DNA from: a virus
IMG/VR virus record: IMGVR_UViG_3300036835_000397
Coordinates: 1 to 33,689 of that record
Reading direction: 5' to 3' (one strand)
DNA: 33,689 nucleotides
Translations under genes and position numbers: made by a program
Part shown: positions 6,996-12,483 of the stretch, in pieces
How the letters are laid out: each line of letters opens with the position of its first letter
Numbering within the stretch: position 1 is the stretch's first letter
Notes under the pieces: model-generated
Databases searched by the model: none
The model's input: only the letters and a program-made list of their open reading frames with translations
What the model was told of the DNA's origin: nothing

Positions 6996-7114
6996 CCCTC
7001 GCGGGCGGAGTCGAACCGCCGCCGCGCGCGCCGCGCCGCAACGCGGTCGTCTCGGTGTCGAGTCGGTGCCCGACAGGGCACCGGGAAGAGGCGCGGCACC
7101 GCTCTTTCGCGAGG
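6996..7114 (-). other. tRNA-like folded element
   Basis: On the minus strand, CCTCGCG (7114-7108) can pair perfectly with CGCGAGG (7003-6997). Just inside lies GGCGG-TTCGACT-CCGCC (7020-7004), a textbook T-arm with the TTCGA loop correctly placed five pairs from a seven-pair acceptor. A D-arm-like hairpin AAGAG/CTCTT follows the 5' acceptor strand, then a perfect 8-bp hairpin CGGTGCCC-TGTC-GGGCACCG (7083-7064). The element is about 119 nt, too long for a normal tRNA, and the central hairpin has a 4-nt loop with no usable anticodon. No CCA follows. It could be a decayed or inserted tRNA, a tRNA mimic, or a captured host tRNA 3' end. There is no protein gene from 6932 to 7121. Confidence 0.4.
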
Positions 7115-7121
7115 AGAGCTG

Positions 7122-7298
7122 TCACGAGCTTCCGTCCTGCTTCTGGACGAAGGAGCTGTCGACGTCGGCGCTCCAGCGGCGACCGTCCTCGGTCTGCACA
7201 ACCATCTTGTGACCACGGACGACCTCGATGCGGCCGGACAGCACCTCGCCCTCGCGGAGGTTCACGAGGGTGCAGGGATCACCAGGCTTCCACGTCAT
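7122..7298 (-). CDS. 58-aa small beta-barrel-like protein
   Basis: Starts MTWKPGDPCTLVNLREGEVL at ATG 7298. The pattern of short strands (SGRIEVVRGHKMVVQTEDGR, RWSADVDSSF) suggests an SH3-like or KOW-like barrel. It overlaps the upstream membrane-protein gene by ATGA. It is a common kind of small early-region phage protein with no known role. Confidence 0.6.
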   Translation of the reverse strand: MTWKPGDPCTLVNLREGEVLSGRIEVVRGHKMVVQTEDGRRWSADVDSSFVQKQDGSS

Positions 7299-7483
7299 CG
7301 GCGCCGCTCCTTGACGTCGAGCCGGGCGCGTCGGCGGACCTGCTCGAGCTCGGCCGCGCGTGCTCGGCGGCGCTCGGCGAGCTCGTCCCGGCGGCGGGTC
7401 ATCCTGGCGTCGAACACGGCCACGCCGATGAGCACCGCGACCAGCGCGGCCGCAGTGGCGGCCACGATCCCGAACACGGTCAC
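7295..7483 (-). CDS. 62-aa single-span membrane protein
   Basis: GTG 7483. The N-terminal segment TVFGIVAATAAALVAVLIGV is one transmembrane helix, followed by an Arg/Glu-rich coiled region (ARMTRRRDELAERRRARAAE) that should lie in the cytoplasm. Its first 14 bases match the start of the gene at 5968-6279, so the two look paralogous. Four-base overlaps join it to both neighbours. Its function is unknown; single-span peptides with basic tails include holin-like and exclusion proteins. Confidence 0.65.
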   Translation of the reverse strand: MTVFGIVAATAAALVAVLIGVAVFDARMTRRRDELAERRRARAAELEQVRRRARLDVKERRR

Positions 7484-7668
7484 CGGGCCGCGCGCTCCTC
7501 ACGCTTCAAGGCGACGAGGTAGTCGCCGAGCGACACGATCGAGGCGGCGAGGAAGTCGAGCCGGTGCGAGAGCTCGGGGTCGCCGACCTGCTCGGCGGTG
7601 CCGGCGGCGGCGTCGCAGGTCATGCGCATGTTCGCGACGAGCTCGAGCGTCTCGTCGAGCACGCTCAC
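7480..7668 (-). CDS. 62-aa hypothetical protein, first gene after the attP-like region
   Basis: Read from GTG 7668: SVLDETLELVANMRMTCDAA, then EQVGDPELSHRLDFLAASIV and SLGDYLVALKREERAAR. It is all-helical with no recognised family. It overlaps the next gene by GTGA. No ribosome site is evident, so it might be leaderless or start differently. It would be the first gene transcribed from any promoter in the adjacent non-coding region. Confidence 0.6.
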   Translation of the reverse strand: MSVLDETLELVANMRMTCDAAAGTAEQVGDPELSHRLDFLAASIVSLGDYLVALKREERAAR

Positions 7669-8044
7669 CGCGTCGCCGACCGGCCCCGGGGAGAGAGCGG
7701 CCCCCGCGGCGAAGCCACGCCCGGGGGCCCGGCGGCCGGGGAGATAGCCCGGCCGCCCGCCCATCCTGCCCGCCGCACCGGCAGATGGGAAGCAATGTGT
7801 GCCACGGACCCGGCGTGGCACAAATTCGTGGCACACGGGCCCCGAAACCGGGTGTTTCGCGGCCCCGCACGGCTGCGGCCGTTCGCCTCGGTTGCGAGCA
7901 GGAACTCCCTGCTCAGACCCGTGAAACAGACCCGCTGTGAACCGTTCCGGGCCACCCCGGCCCGACCACGGTTCCTATGCGGATGAGAGGAACAGTTCCC
8001 TGCAAAACGGGGGGTTGTGGCACAGCTCGTGGCACAAACGATGC
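7669..8044. other. attP: Non-coding region, candidate attP
   Basis: This 376-bp gap between gene groups holds five GTGGCACA boxes: 7798-7805 (inverted), 7815-7822, 7828-7835, 8017-8024 and 8029-8036. The first two form a perfect inverted repeat with a 9-nt spacer. The pairs at 7815/7828 and 8017/8029 are direct repeats 13 and 12 bp apart, about one helical turn. Two clusters flanking about 180 bp is how arm-type integrase sites surround an attP core. Between them lie CGAAAC-CGGGT-GTTTCG (7843-7859), a direct repeat CAGACCCG (7914 and 7927, 13 bp apart), GAAC-C-GTTC (7939-7947) and GGAAC-A-GTTCC (7989-7999). The integrase is encoded 0.8 kb away. The core itself cannot be fixed without the host site. 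Confidence 0.55.
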
Positions 8045-8422
8045 TCACGCGTCGCCCTCGCAGCCGCGGCGGAACTTCTTCAGCTCGGGGTCGTACTGGT
8101 ACCAGCAGACGAGCTCGTTGAGCGGCATCGTGTCGAGCGAGTCGGGGTCGAGGCCGGCCGGTCGACCGCAGTGCTTGCACTGTGCGCCGTCGACGAGCTG
8201 CTCGAGGAGGCGCGACACTGCGACGAGTGGGTTGTGGCCGGCGGCGACTTCCCAGAGCGTCTGGTCGTCGTCGTGGATCGAGACGGCCATCCAGATGACC
8301 GGCGTTTCGTCGTCTGACCAGCGGAGCTGGAACTGCTTGCTGCCGGTGCGCTGCACCATCTCGACGCCGGCGAGGAAGCGCTCCTCGAACTCCTTGGGCA
8401 CGTTGCCGGGAATGTCACTCAC
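8045..8422 (-). CDS. Hypothetical actinophage protein with CxxC motif
   Basis: 125 aa. A mixed alpha/beta N-terminus (QFQLRWSDDETPVIWMAVSI) is followed by AVSRLLEQLVDGAQCKHCGR and ELVCWYQYDPELKKFRRGCE. The CKHC pair plus two later cysteines suggests a zinc site. The ending WYQYDPELKKFRRGCE is familiar from small proteins in actinobacteriophage early regions; their function is unknown. It overlaps the gene before it by ATGA and is the last gene of the integrase operon before attP. Confidence 0.7.
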   Translation of the reverse strand: MSDIPGNVPKEFEERFLAGVEMVQRTGSKQFQLRWSDDETPVIWMAVSIHDDDQTLWEVAAGHNPLVAVSRLLEQLVDGAQCKHCGRPAGLDPDSLDTMPLNELVCWYQYDPELKKFRRGCEGDA

Positions 8423-8634
8423 GGGAGCTCGTCCAGCGGCTCGATGGTGATCCGAACGGGGCCGACGTAGTTCTCGGAGAGGTCATCTACGAAGCTGAGG
8501 AGCAGCCCGGCGAGCGTGACGCTCTCGGTGCTTTCCCGGTCGACGACGAGCGGCACGAGACCGTCGACCTCGACGAGTTCGAGCTCGGCCTCGAAGGTGA
8601 GCCAGCGGCCGGGGTTGCACGACGTCGTGCTCAC
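8419..8634 (-). CDS. 71-aa hypothetical protein
   Basis: GTG 8634, inside a GTGA overlap with the upstream stop. It reads STTSCNPGRWLTFEAELELV, VDGLVPLVVDRESTESVTLA, GLLLSFVDDLSENYVGPVRI and TIEPLDELP. Its predicted mixed alpha/beta fold has no motif I recognise. The upstream ATG extension to 8673 would enter the preceding gene and is not preferred. Confidence 0.6.
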   Translation of the reverse strand: MSTTSCNPGRWLTFEAELELVEVDGLVPLVVDRESTESVTLAGLLLSFVDDLSENYVGPVRITIEPLDELP

Positions 8635-8828
8635 GTTGTCCTTCGTTCGGCGATGCGGATACAGCGCCGGCACGTCCGCTCGGGCCTGCTAGGGCCGTGC
8701 GTGCGCTCCACCCAGGGCAGGAGGCGGGCGCCGCAGAGCGCTCGGTCGACGGCCGGCGTCATCGAGTAGTGCACCACCGTGCCGGCCGCAGCCACCCGGT
8801 TCATGAACAGCACGCCGCGCACGTTCAT
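8631..8828 (-). CDS. 65-aa zinc-binding protein downstream of integrase
   Basis: ATG 8828 overlaps the integrase stop (ATGA). The sequence carries TVVHYSMTPAVDRALCGARL and ERTCRRCIRIAERR. One His (residue 20), Cys32 and the CRRC pair (53-56) form a likely zinc site seen in many short actinophage and actinobacterial proteins. The function is unknown. Its coupling to integrase means it is probably co-expressed during integration or excision. Confidence 0.7.
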   Translation of the reverse strand: MNVRGVLFMNRVAAAGTVVHYSMTPAVDRALCGARLLPWVERTHGPSRPERTCRRCIRIAERRTT

Positions 8829-9928
8829 CCGGCCCGCCTGAGCGGGGTGGGCACGGTCGGCCGCTTGGCGTAGGCGGCGCGGATGCGGTCGCGCGCGAGC
8901 GCCTCGTCGGCGTGCCCGTAGGTCGTCCTGATGAGCTCGCCGCCGTCCTGGTGGCCGAAGTGCAACGCGATGTCGCGCTCGTCGAGCTCGAGGACGTTCC
9001 ACGCGTACCAGCCGAAGTAGTGGCGCGTGGCGTCGTAGAGGCGCGTGTTGCCGATCCCGGCGGCAGCCCGGACGCGGTTCCAGTGCCAGGCGCGCGAGTT
9101 GGGCCGGTAGTGCGTGCCGCGCAGGGTGGTGAAGCAGAACTCGGACTCGCGCGGCAGTCTGAGCAGCCGCTCGCGCGCGGGATCGGTGAGCGCGATCGTC
9201 CTGATGTGCCAGTGCTTGGGCGGGGTGAACGTGTGCGTCTTGGCGTTCCACTGCTCGTCGACGAGGATCGTCCCGTTCTGGAAGTCGACCTTCGTCCAGC
9301 GGAGCGCGTCCAGCTCGCCGGGGCGCATCGCCTCGTGCACGGCGACGTCGAGGTAGCCGGCGAACGAGGGAGGCGCCAGCTCGTCGCCGAGCTGGATGAG
9401 GCGGATGATGTCGGCCTGCCCCGGCGGCATCGTCTTGTTGCGACGCTTGGCCGCAGCGGCCCTCCTGCGCGCGAGGCCGAGGTTGTCGAACGGGTTGACG
9501 GTGATGATGCGGCCGGCCTCGGCGGTCTTGGCGTCGTTGAAGAAGAGCCGGAGCTTGTCGATCGTGCCGAGGTTGCGGCCGCCCTTGATCCACTCGGCGA
9601 CCTGCTCGTCCCCGACGGCGCGCATGGGCAGGCCGCCGTACTCGGCGACGAACCGCACTGTGCGCTCGCGGTTGTGGATGTTGGTGCTCTCGGCCGGGCG
9701 GAGGTAGAGCGGGCTGGTCGTCCACTCGTTCCAGAACTCGAGGACGGTGAGACCGGCGCGCGCGTTCTCGGCGAGCAGCGTGGCCGCCTCGACCTCGGCC
9801 TCGAGCGCGGCCTCACGGGTCGGGTAGGTGGCTGGCCCGCCGATCACTGCCTGCGGGTTGAGGTGCTTGCGCGTGCGCGGGTGGCGGATGCGGGGACGCC
9901 ACTGGCCTGACGGAAGCTGGCTCGGCAT
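8825..9928 (-). CDS. int: Tyrosine recombinase (integrase)
   Basis: 367 aa from ATG 9928, with AAGGAG before it. The first 55 residues form a basic arm-binding-like domain (SGQWRPRIRHPRTRKHLNPQ). A SAM-like core-binding domain follows (about 60-160), then the catalytic domain: Arg202 in EAMRPGELDALRW, a Lys near 238, Asp299-Ala-Thr-Arg302 where HxxR is usual (the first His is replaced by Asp), His326 in LHFGHQDGG and nucleophile Tyr337 in TTYGHADE. Known: such enzymes join attP and attB and, with an excisionase, reverse the reaction. The excisionase-like gene ends five bases upstream, and the candidate attP is 0.8 kb downstream. Confidence 0.93.
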   Translation of the reverse strand: MPSQLPSGQWRPRIRHPRTRKHLNPQAVIGGPATYPTREAALEAEVEAATLLAENARAGLTVLEFWNEWTTSPLYLRPAESTNIHNRERTVRFVAEYGGLPMRAVGDEQVAEWIKGGRNLGTIDKLRLFFNDAKTAEAGRIITVNPFDNLGLARRRAAAAKRRNKTMPPGQADIIRLIQLGDELAPPSFAGYLDVAVHEAMRPGELDALRWTKVDFQNGTILVDEQWNAKTHTFTPPKHWHIRTIALTDPARERLLRLPRESEFCFTTLRGTHYRPNSRAWHWNRVRAAAGIGNTRLYDATRHYFGWYAWNVLELDERDIALHFGHQDGGELIRTTYGHADEALARDRIRAAYAKRPTVPTPLRRAG

Positions 9929-9933
9929 CGAAG

Positions 9934-10188
9934 CTATCTCCTTCGGTTGTCGGTCCCGGACGGCGTGGCTTCGCCGTCCCGGGGTTCGCGCATCGTAGAG
10001 CGCTCGCGCGCCCATGTCATCGCCTGCGAGGGGAGGAAGCGGCGGGTGCGGCTCATCCCCCACGTCTCCGACGGCATCCCGGCGGCGATGAACCGCTTGA
10101 TCGTCGACGTCGACACGCCCATGATCTCGGCGAGCTCCTCGCGGTCGACGTACCGCTCCGGCGGCTCGATCGTGCGCATGGGGCTCAT
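9934..10188 (-). CDS. xis: Excisionase-like MerR/AlpA HTH protein
   Basis: 84 aa from ATG 10188. RYVDREELAEIMGVSTSTIK followed by RFIAAGMPSETWGMSRTRRF and LPSQAMTWARER is the winged helix-turn-helix of AlpA/excisionase proteins, which select a site by reading the bend near attP or a promoter. It lies just upstream of int and overlaps the RHH gene before it by ATGA. Its stop codon overlaps the ribosome site region of int, so the two are coupled. It may act as recombination directionality factor, as a transcription regulator, or both. Confidence 0.75.
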   Translation of the reverse strand: MSPMRTIEPPERYVDREELAEIMGVSTSTIKRFIAAGMPSETWGMSRTRRFLPSQAMTWARERSTMREPRDGEATPSGTDNRRR

Positions 10189-10373
10189 GCGGCTCCGGTC
10201 GCGAGGTGGCTCTCGACGTAGACGCGGACGGCGCGTCTGACCTCGGCTCCGAGCGTCCGGTCGTGCGCCGCTGCGAGCTTCAGGATCGCGTCGCGGAGGC
10301 TCGGCTCCAGCTTGGTCGAGACCGTGACGAGCCGCTGCGCGAACTCGGGTTCGCTTGACGAATCGGCTGGCAT
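10185..10373 (-). CDS. Ribbon-helix-helix regulator
   Basis: 62 aa from ATG 10373, preceded by GGAGG at a good distance. VTVSTKLEPSLRDAILKLAA, AHDRTLGAEVRRAVRVYVES and HL form one RHH unit (strand, helix, turn, helix) of the Arc/CopG class. It is the first gene of the leftward integrase operon and faces the repressor, so it is a good candidate for a second switch regulator acting on the operators at 10397-10474. Confidence 0.75.
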   Translation of the reverse strand: MPADSSSEPEFAQRLVTVSTKLEPSLRDAILKLAAAHDRTLGAEVRRAVRVYVESHLATGAA

Positions 10374-10504
10374 CGCTGATCCTCCGAATCCCCCTCGCAC
10401 GGTAAATCTGTGCGGCACGGAGTCTCCACAGAGAAGGCACGGAAATCAACCCGCACAGGAAAACCTCGGCGCGGAAATCCCGCTCTTTGCGTACGTTCCT
10501 GCTC
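10374..10504. promoter_or_regulatory. Divergent operator/promoter region
   Basis: This is the gap between the leftward RHH-xis-int operon and the rightward repressor. Five related boxes occur on the plus strand: GCACGG at 10397, 10415 and 10437, GCACAGG at 10453 and GCGCGG at 10469, several followed by AAAT. Spacings are 18, 22, 16 and 16 bp. This is the layout expected of a lysis/lysogeny switch. On the minus strand, TTGATT followed 17 bp later by GAGACT is a weak promoter candidate. Confidence 0.55.
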
Positions 10505-10913
10505 ATGGCCGGGCTGGACAGGGACGCGATCAAGCTGCGGCTCGCCCAGGCCCGGTTGGAGGCGGGCCTGACCCAGGAGGAACTCGGCGACCTGATGGAG
10601 CCCTCCGTGCACCGGCGGACGGTTCAGGATTGGGAGAGCCTCAGGATCGCGACGATCCCCGTTCCGGCAGATGGCGAACATTGCGCGTGCCACCCACCGA
10701 TCCGTGGAGTGGCTACTGCATGGGGTCAACGAGCCCGCCGCGTCTACGGCACCACTTGCAGAGCAGGGCGAGCTGCTCGAGGGGATTCACGCGCTGATCG
10801 AGCGGATAGATCGCTTCGAAGCTCAGCAACAGCAGCTCTCAGACGAGCTTGCTGCGCTTCGAGCCGATCTAGACGAGAGCATTCGGCGTCGAGCGTCTGG
10901 CGAGCAAGCCTGA
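10505..10913 (+). pseudogene. XRE-family immunity repressor, frameshifted
   Basis: The frame from ATG 10505 encodes KLRLAQARLEAGLTQEELGD and VHRRTVQDWES, a Cro/CI-type helix-turn-helix. It then runs into unrelated sequence. The natural continuation, PFRQMANIARATHRSVEWLL-HG and a coiled coil (FEAQQQQLSDELAALRADLD) ending at 10913, is in the next frame (an in-frame ATG lies at 10671). Joining them needs one base skipped around 10633-10645, for example in AGCCTC. Explanations are a single-base error, a real inactivating insertion, or a programmed +1 shift. The protein would be the phage immunity repressor binding the operator boxes just upstream. No ribosome site precedes ATG 10505, so the message may be leaderless. 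Confidence 0.75.
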
Positions 10914-11112
10914 GCGGCGAGTGACGCCGCTCGACCACGACCCGGTTGCAGTGGTCACAGAGCTCCCACTCGACTTCCTCGCGGGGCGCCCACGGGTGGT
11001 TGGCCTTCACGATCCGGGTGGATTCCTGCCAGGGGCAGGCGCAGTCGAGGCCCAGCTGGCGGGCCGCCGTCGCTCGAAGCTCGGCGGCGTCTCCCGGCTG
11101 CGGTATCGCCAT
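10744..11112 (-). CDS. 122-aa zinc-site protein, antisense to the repressor end
   Basis: ATG 11112 is preceded by a strong GGAGGAGGGG ribosome site. The N-terminal two thirds look protein-like: MAIPQPGDAAELRATAARQL, LDCACPWQES, EEVEWELCDHCNRVVVERRH. The CAC and CDHC pairs suggest a zinc site. The last 56 residues are antisense to the repressor coiled coil and may merely reflect its codons. The gene may be real with a long antisense overlap, which could also influence repressor expression, or it may end earlier in a variant. Confidence 0.5.
   Translation of the reverse strand: MAIPQPGDAAELRATAARQLGLDCACPWQESTRIVKANHPWAPREEVEWELCDHCNRVVVERRHSPLRLARQTLDAECSRLDRLEAQQARLRAAVAELRSDLSARSARESPRAARPALQVVP
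10912..10932 (+). terminator. Hairpin after the repressor
   Basis: GAGCGGCG-AGTGA-CGCCGCTC is a perfect 8-bp stem at the repressor stop codon. No T-tract follows. It may end the repressor transcript, although the antisense gene also reads through this sequence. Confidence 0.45.
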
Positions 11113-11211
11113 CCGCTCTCCCCTCCTCCTGCCGCAGACGACTCGCTCATTCCGCCGGCTTCCCCGAGTTGCAAGGCTTATCGCATTCACGCGACGACTG
11201 CAACGGAGTCA

Positions 11212-11343
11212 GTAACAATTCACCGTCACCGACCCCCTGCTGCCGCGCACAAGGCTGAGGAGGAGGGAGTGAGCCTCAACCAGTACGTTGCGACCACGCT
11301 CGCGGGCGCGGTCGGCTGGCAGCGACGCCGAGAGCTCGTCTAG
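11212..11343 (+). pseudogene. Remnant of a HicB/RHH-type antitoxin
   Basis: The last 43 codons before TAG 11343 read HKAEEEGVSLNQYVATTLAG followed by AVGW, the C-terminal signature of HicB-like and Arc-like proteins (usually LH..LA..A..EGVSLNQYV). Upstream sequence in this frame does not show the expected strand. A GTG within the motif (11269) follows GGAGGAGGGA and could yield only 24 residues. It is probably a decayed fragment, though a very short peptide cannot be excluded. Confidence 0.45.
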
Positions 11344-11398
11344 GAGGGCGGGGCGCGGTAGTGGGCTGGGCTGGTTTGACAGTACGCTGAACTGATAC

Positions 11399-11427
11399 TT
11401 GACGCGCGCTATAACAGGTGCTAGCGT
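11399..11427 (+). promoter_or_regulatory. Promoter of the ParB-like operon
   Basis: TTGACG (11399-11404), a 17-bp spacer and TAGCGT (11422-11427) make a plausible vegetative promoter. A second -35-like TTGACA lies at 11376-11381. This is the most promoter-like stretch in the window and lies about 75 bp before the parB-like start. Confidence 0.55.
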
Positions 11428-11441
11428 TCGCGCACTGACTA

Positions 11442-11484
11442 GCGGTGGCGGCCTACCCCACTGGAAGGAGACAGCCGCCACCGC
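11442..11484 (+). promoter_or_regulatory. Strong 5' UTR hairpin
   Basis: GCGGTGGCGGC (11442-11452) and GCCGCCACCGC (11474-11484) are perfect 11-bp inverted repeats around a 21-nt loop that contains GGAAGGAG. The true ribosome site AAGGAGGG follows within ten bases. It could be a translational control hairpin, an attenuator, or a DNA site bound by the ParB-like proteins encoded just downstream. Confidence 0.55.
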
Positions 11485-11502
11485 ACCAAGGAGGGTAGCC
11501 TC

Positions 11503-12483
11503 ATGGCCCCAGCACGTGACAGCGTCAAGCACGACGCCATCACCCGTGTGCTCGTCGGGATCCTCGACGAGTACGACCTCGACTACACCGAGGATCCCCA
11601 GTACGTCCTCGCGAACCTGCGCCGCAGCCAGGTCCGTGACGCCCGGAACGTTGCACCGGCCGAGACAGTTCAGTGGCTCCGCGCGAAGCTGCAGGCTGGC
11701 GACCCGCTCCCGGCGATCGTCTCGACCGCCGACGGCGAGATCGTGGACGGGAACACCCGCGCCGCCGCCTACCAGAAGGAGAAGCGGCAGAACGGGTACG
11801 TGATCACGACCCGCAAGACGGCCGAGCAGATCGGGCCGGCGCTGATGAAGATCCTCGGCCAGCGGATGAACGACCACGGCAAGCGGCTCTCGCGGGCCGA
11901 GACCGAGGCGAGCATCCGCGTCCTCATCACCGAGGGTGCGACGACGGAGCGGATCATGCAGCACCTCTCCGTTCCGCAGTCCCGCGTGCACGAGCTCCGC
12001 GCGATCATGAAGGCCGAGTCGAAGATGGCCGAGCTCGGCCTCGGCAGGAACGGGTTCAAGACCGCGCACATGAAGGCGCTCGGCCGGATCGACCTGCTGG
12101 CGAAGCCGTTCGCCGAGCTCGTGAAGCTCAGCCACGACGCCGGGCTCAGCTCGGGTGACCTCACGAACCTGGCCAAGCGGGTGAAGGCGGAGAACTCCGA
12201 GGAGGCGCAGCTCCAGGCGCTCGCCAGCGAGCGGAACGCGCTCTCCGACCAGATCCGGCAGCACAAGCTGATGGGGAACGGGAAGCCGCCGGCCGCCCGC
12301 CGCGCGAAGCAGTCGCTCAGCCAGTTCCTGTCCGTCACCACCGCTCCCGAGACGGTCGTCGAGCGGGCTCCGGAGCGGATGGAGGAGCAGCTCAGCGTGC
12401 TGCGCCAGTCCAGGCAGCGGCTCGAGGCGCTGATCGAGGCTCAGGAGGCCGCCGCCGCCGAGGCCGGCGTGACGCTCCTGTGA
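11503..12483 (+). CDS. ParB-like protein 1
   Basis: 326 aa from ATG 11503, with AAGGAGGG upstream. A ParB/Srx-type core contains LPAIVSTADGEIVDGNTRAA, the counterpart of the GERR-type nucleotide-binding motif. A helical DNA-binding middle follows (SRAETEASIRVLITEGATTE, HLSVPQSRVHELRAIM), then a C-terminal helical region likely to dimerise (ERMEEQLSVLRQSRQRLEAL). Known: ParB proteins are CTPase clamps that load at parS, and many phages carry ParB-like proteins of uncertain role. No ParA partner is visible. It is the first gene of a three-gene operon on the opposite strand from the late genes, joined to the next by a GTGA overlap. It could act in prophage maintenance, gene regulation or DNA protection. 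Confidence 0.75.
   Translation: MAPARDSVKHDAITRVLVGILDEYDLDYTEDPQYVLANLRRSQVRDARNVAPAETVQWLRAKLQAGDPLPAIVSTADGEIVDGNTRAAAYQKEKRQNGYVITTRKTAEQIGPALMKILGQRMNDHGKRLSRAETEASIRVLITEGATTERIMQHLSVPQSRVHELRAIMKAESKMAELGLGRNGFKTAHMKALGRIDLLAKPFAELVKLSHDAGLSSGDLTNLAKRVKAENSEEAQLQALASERNALSDQIRQHKLMGNGKPPAARRAKQSLSQFLSVTTAPETVVERAPERMEEQLSVLRQSRQRLEALIEAQEAAAAEAGVTLL

Noticed and set aside
7004-7020. T-arm as the attP core
   Set aside because: tRNA 3' ends are common attachment sites, but the arm-like boxes lie 0.8 kb away around a different centre, so the region at 7669-8044 is preferred.
6996-7114. Functional tRNA or tmRNA
   Set aside because: No anticodon loop, about 119 nt, no CCA and no tag-peptide frame recognised; kept only as a tRNA-like element.
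9934-10533. 199-aa extended version of the excisionase-like gene
   Set aside because: The extension runs through the RHH gene and the operator region in another frame; ATG 10188 in an ATGA overlap is the natural start.
11209-12264. 351-aa minus-strand frame opposite the first ParB-like gene
   Set aside because: Antisense to a gene with promoter, ribosome site and conserved ParB-type motif.
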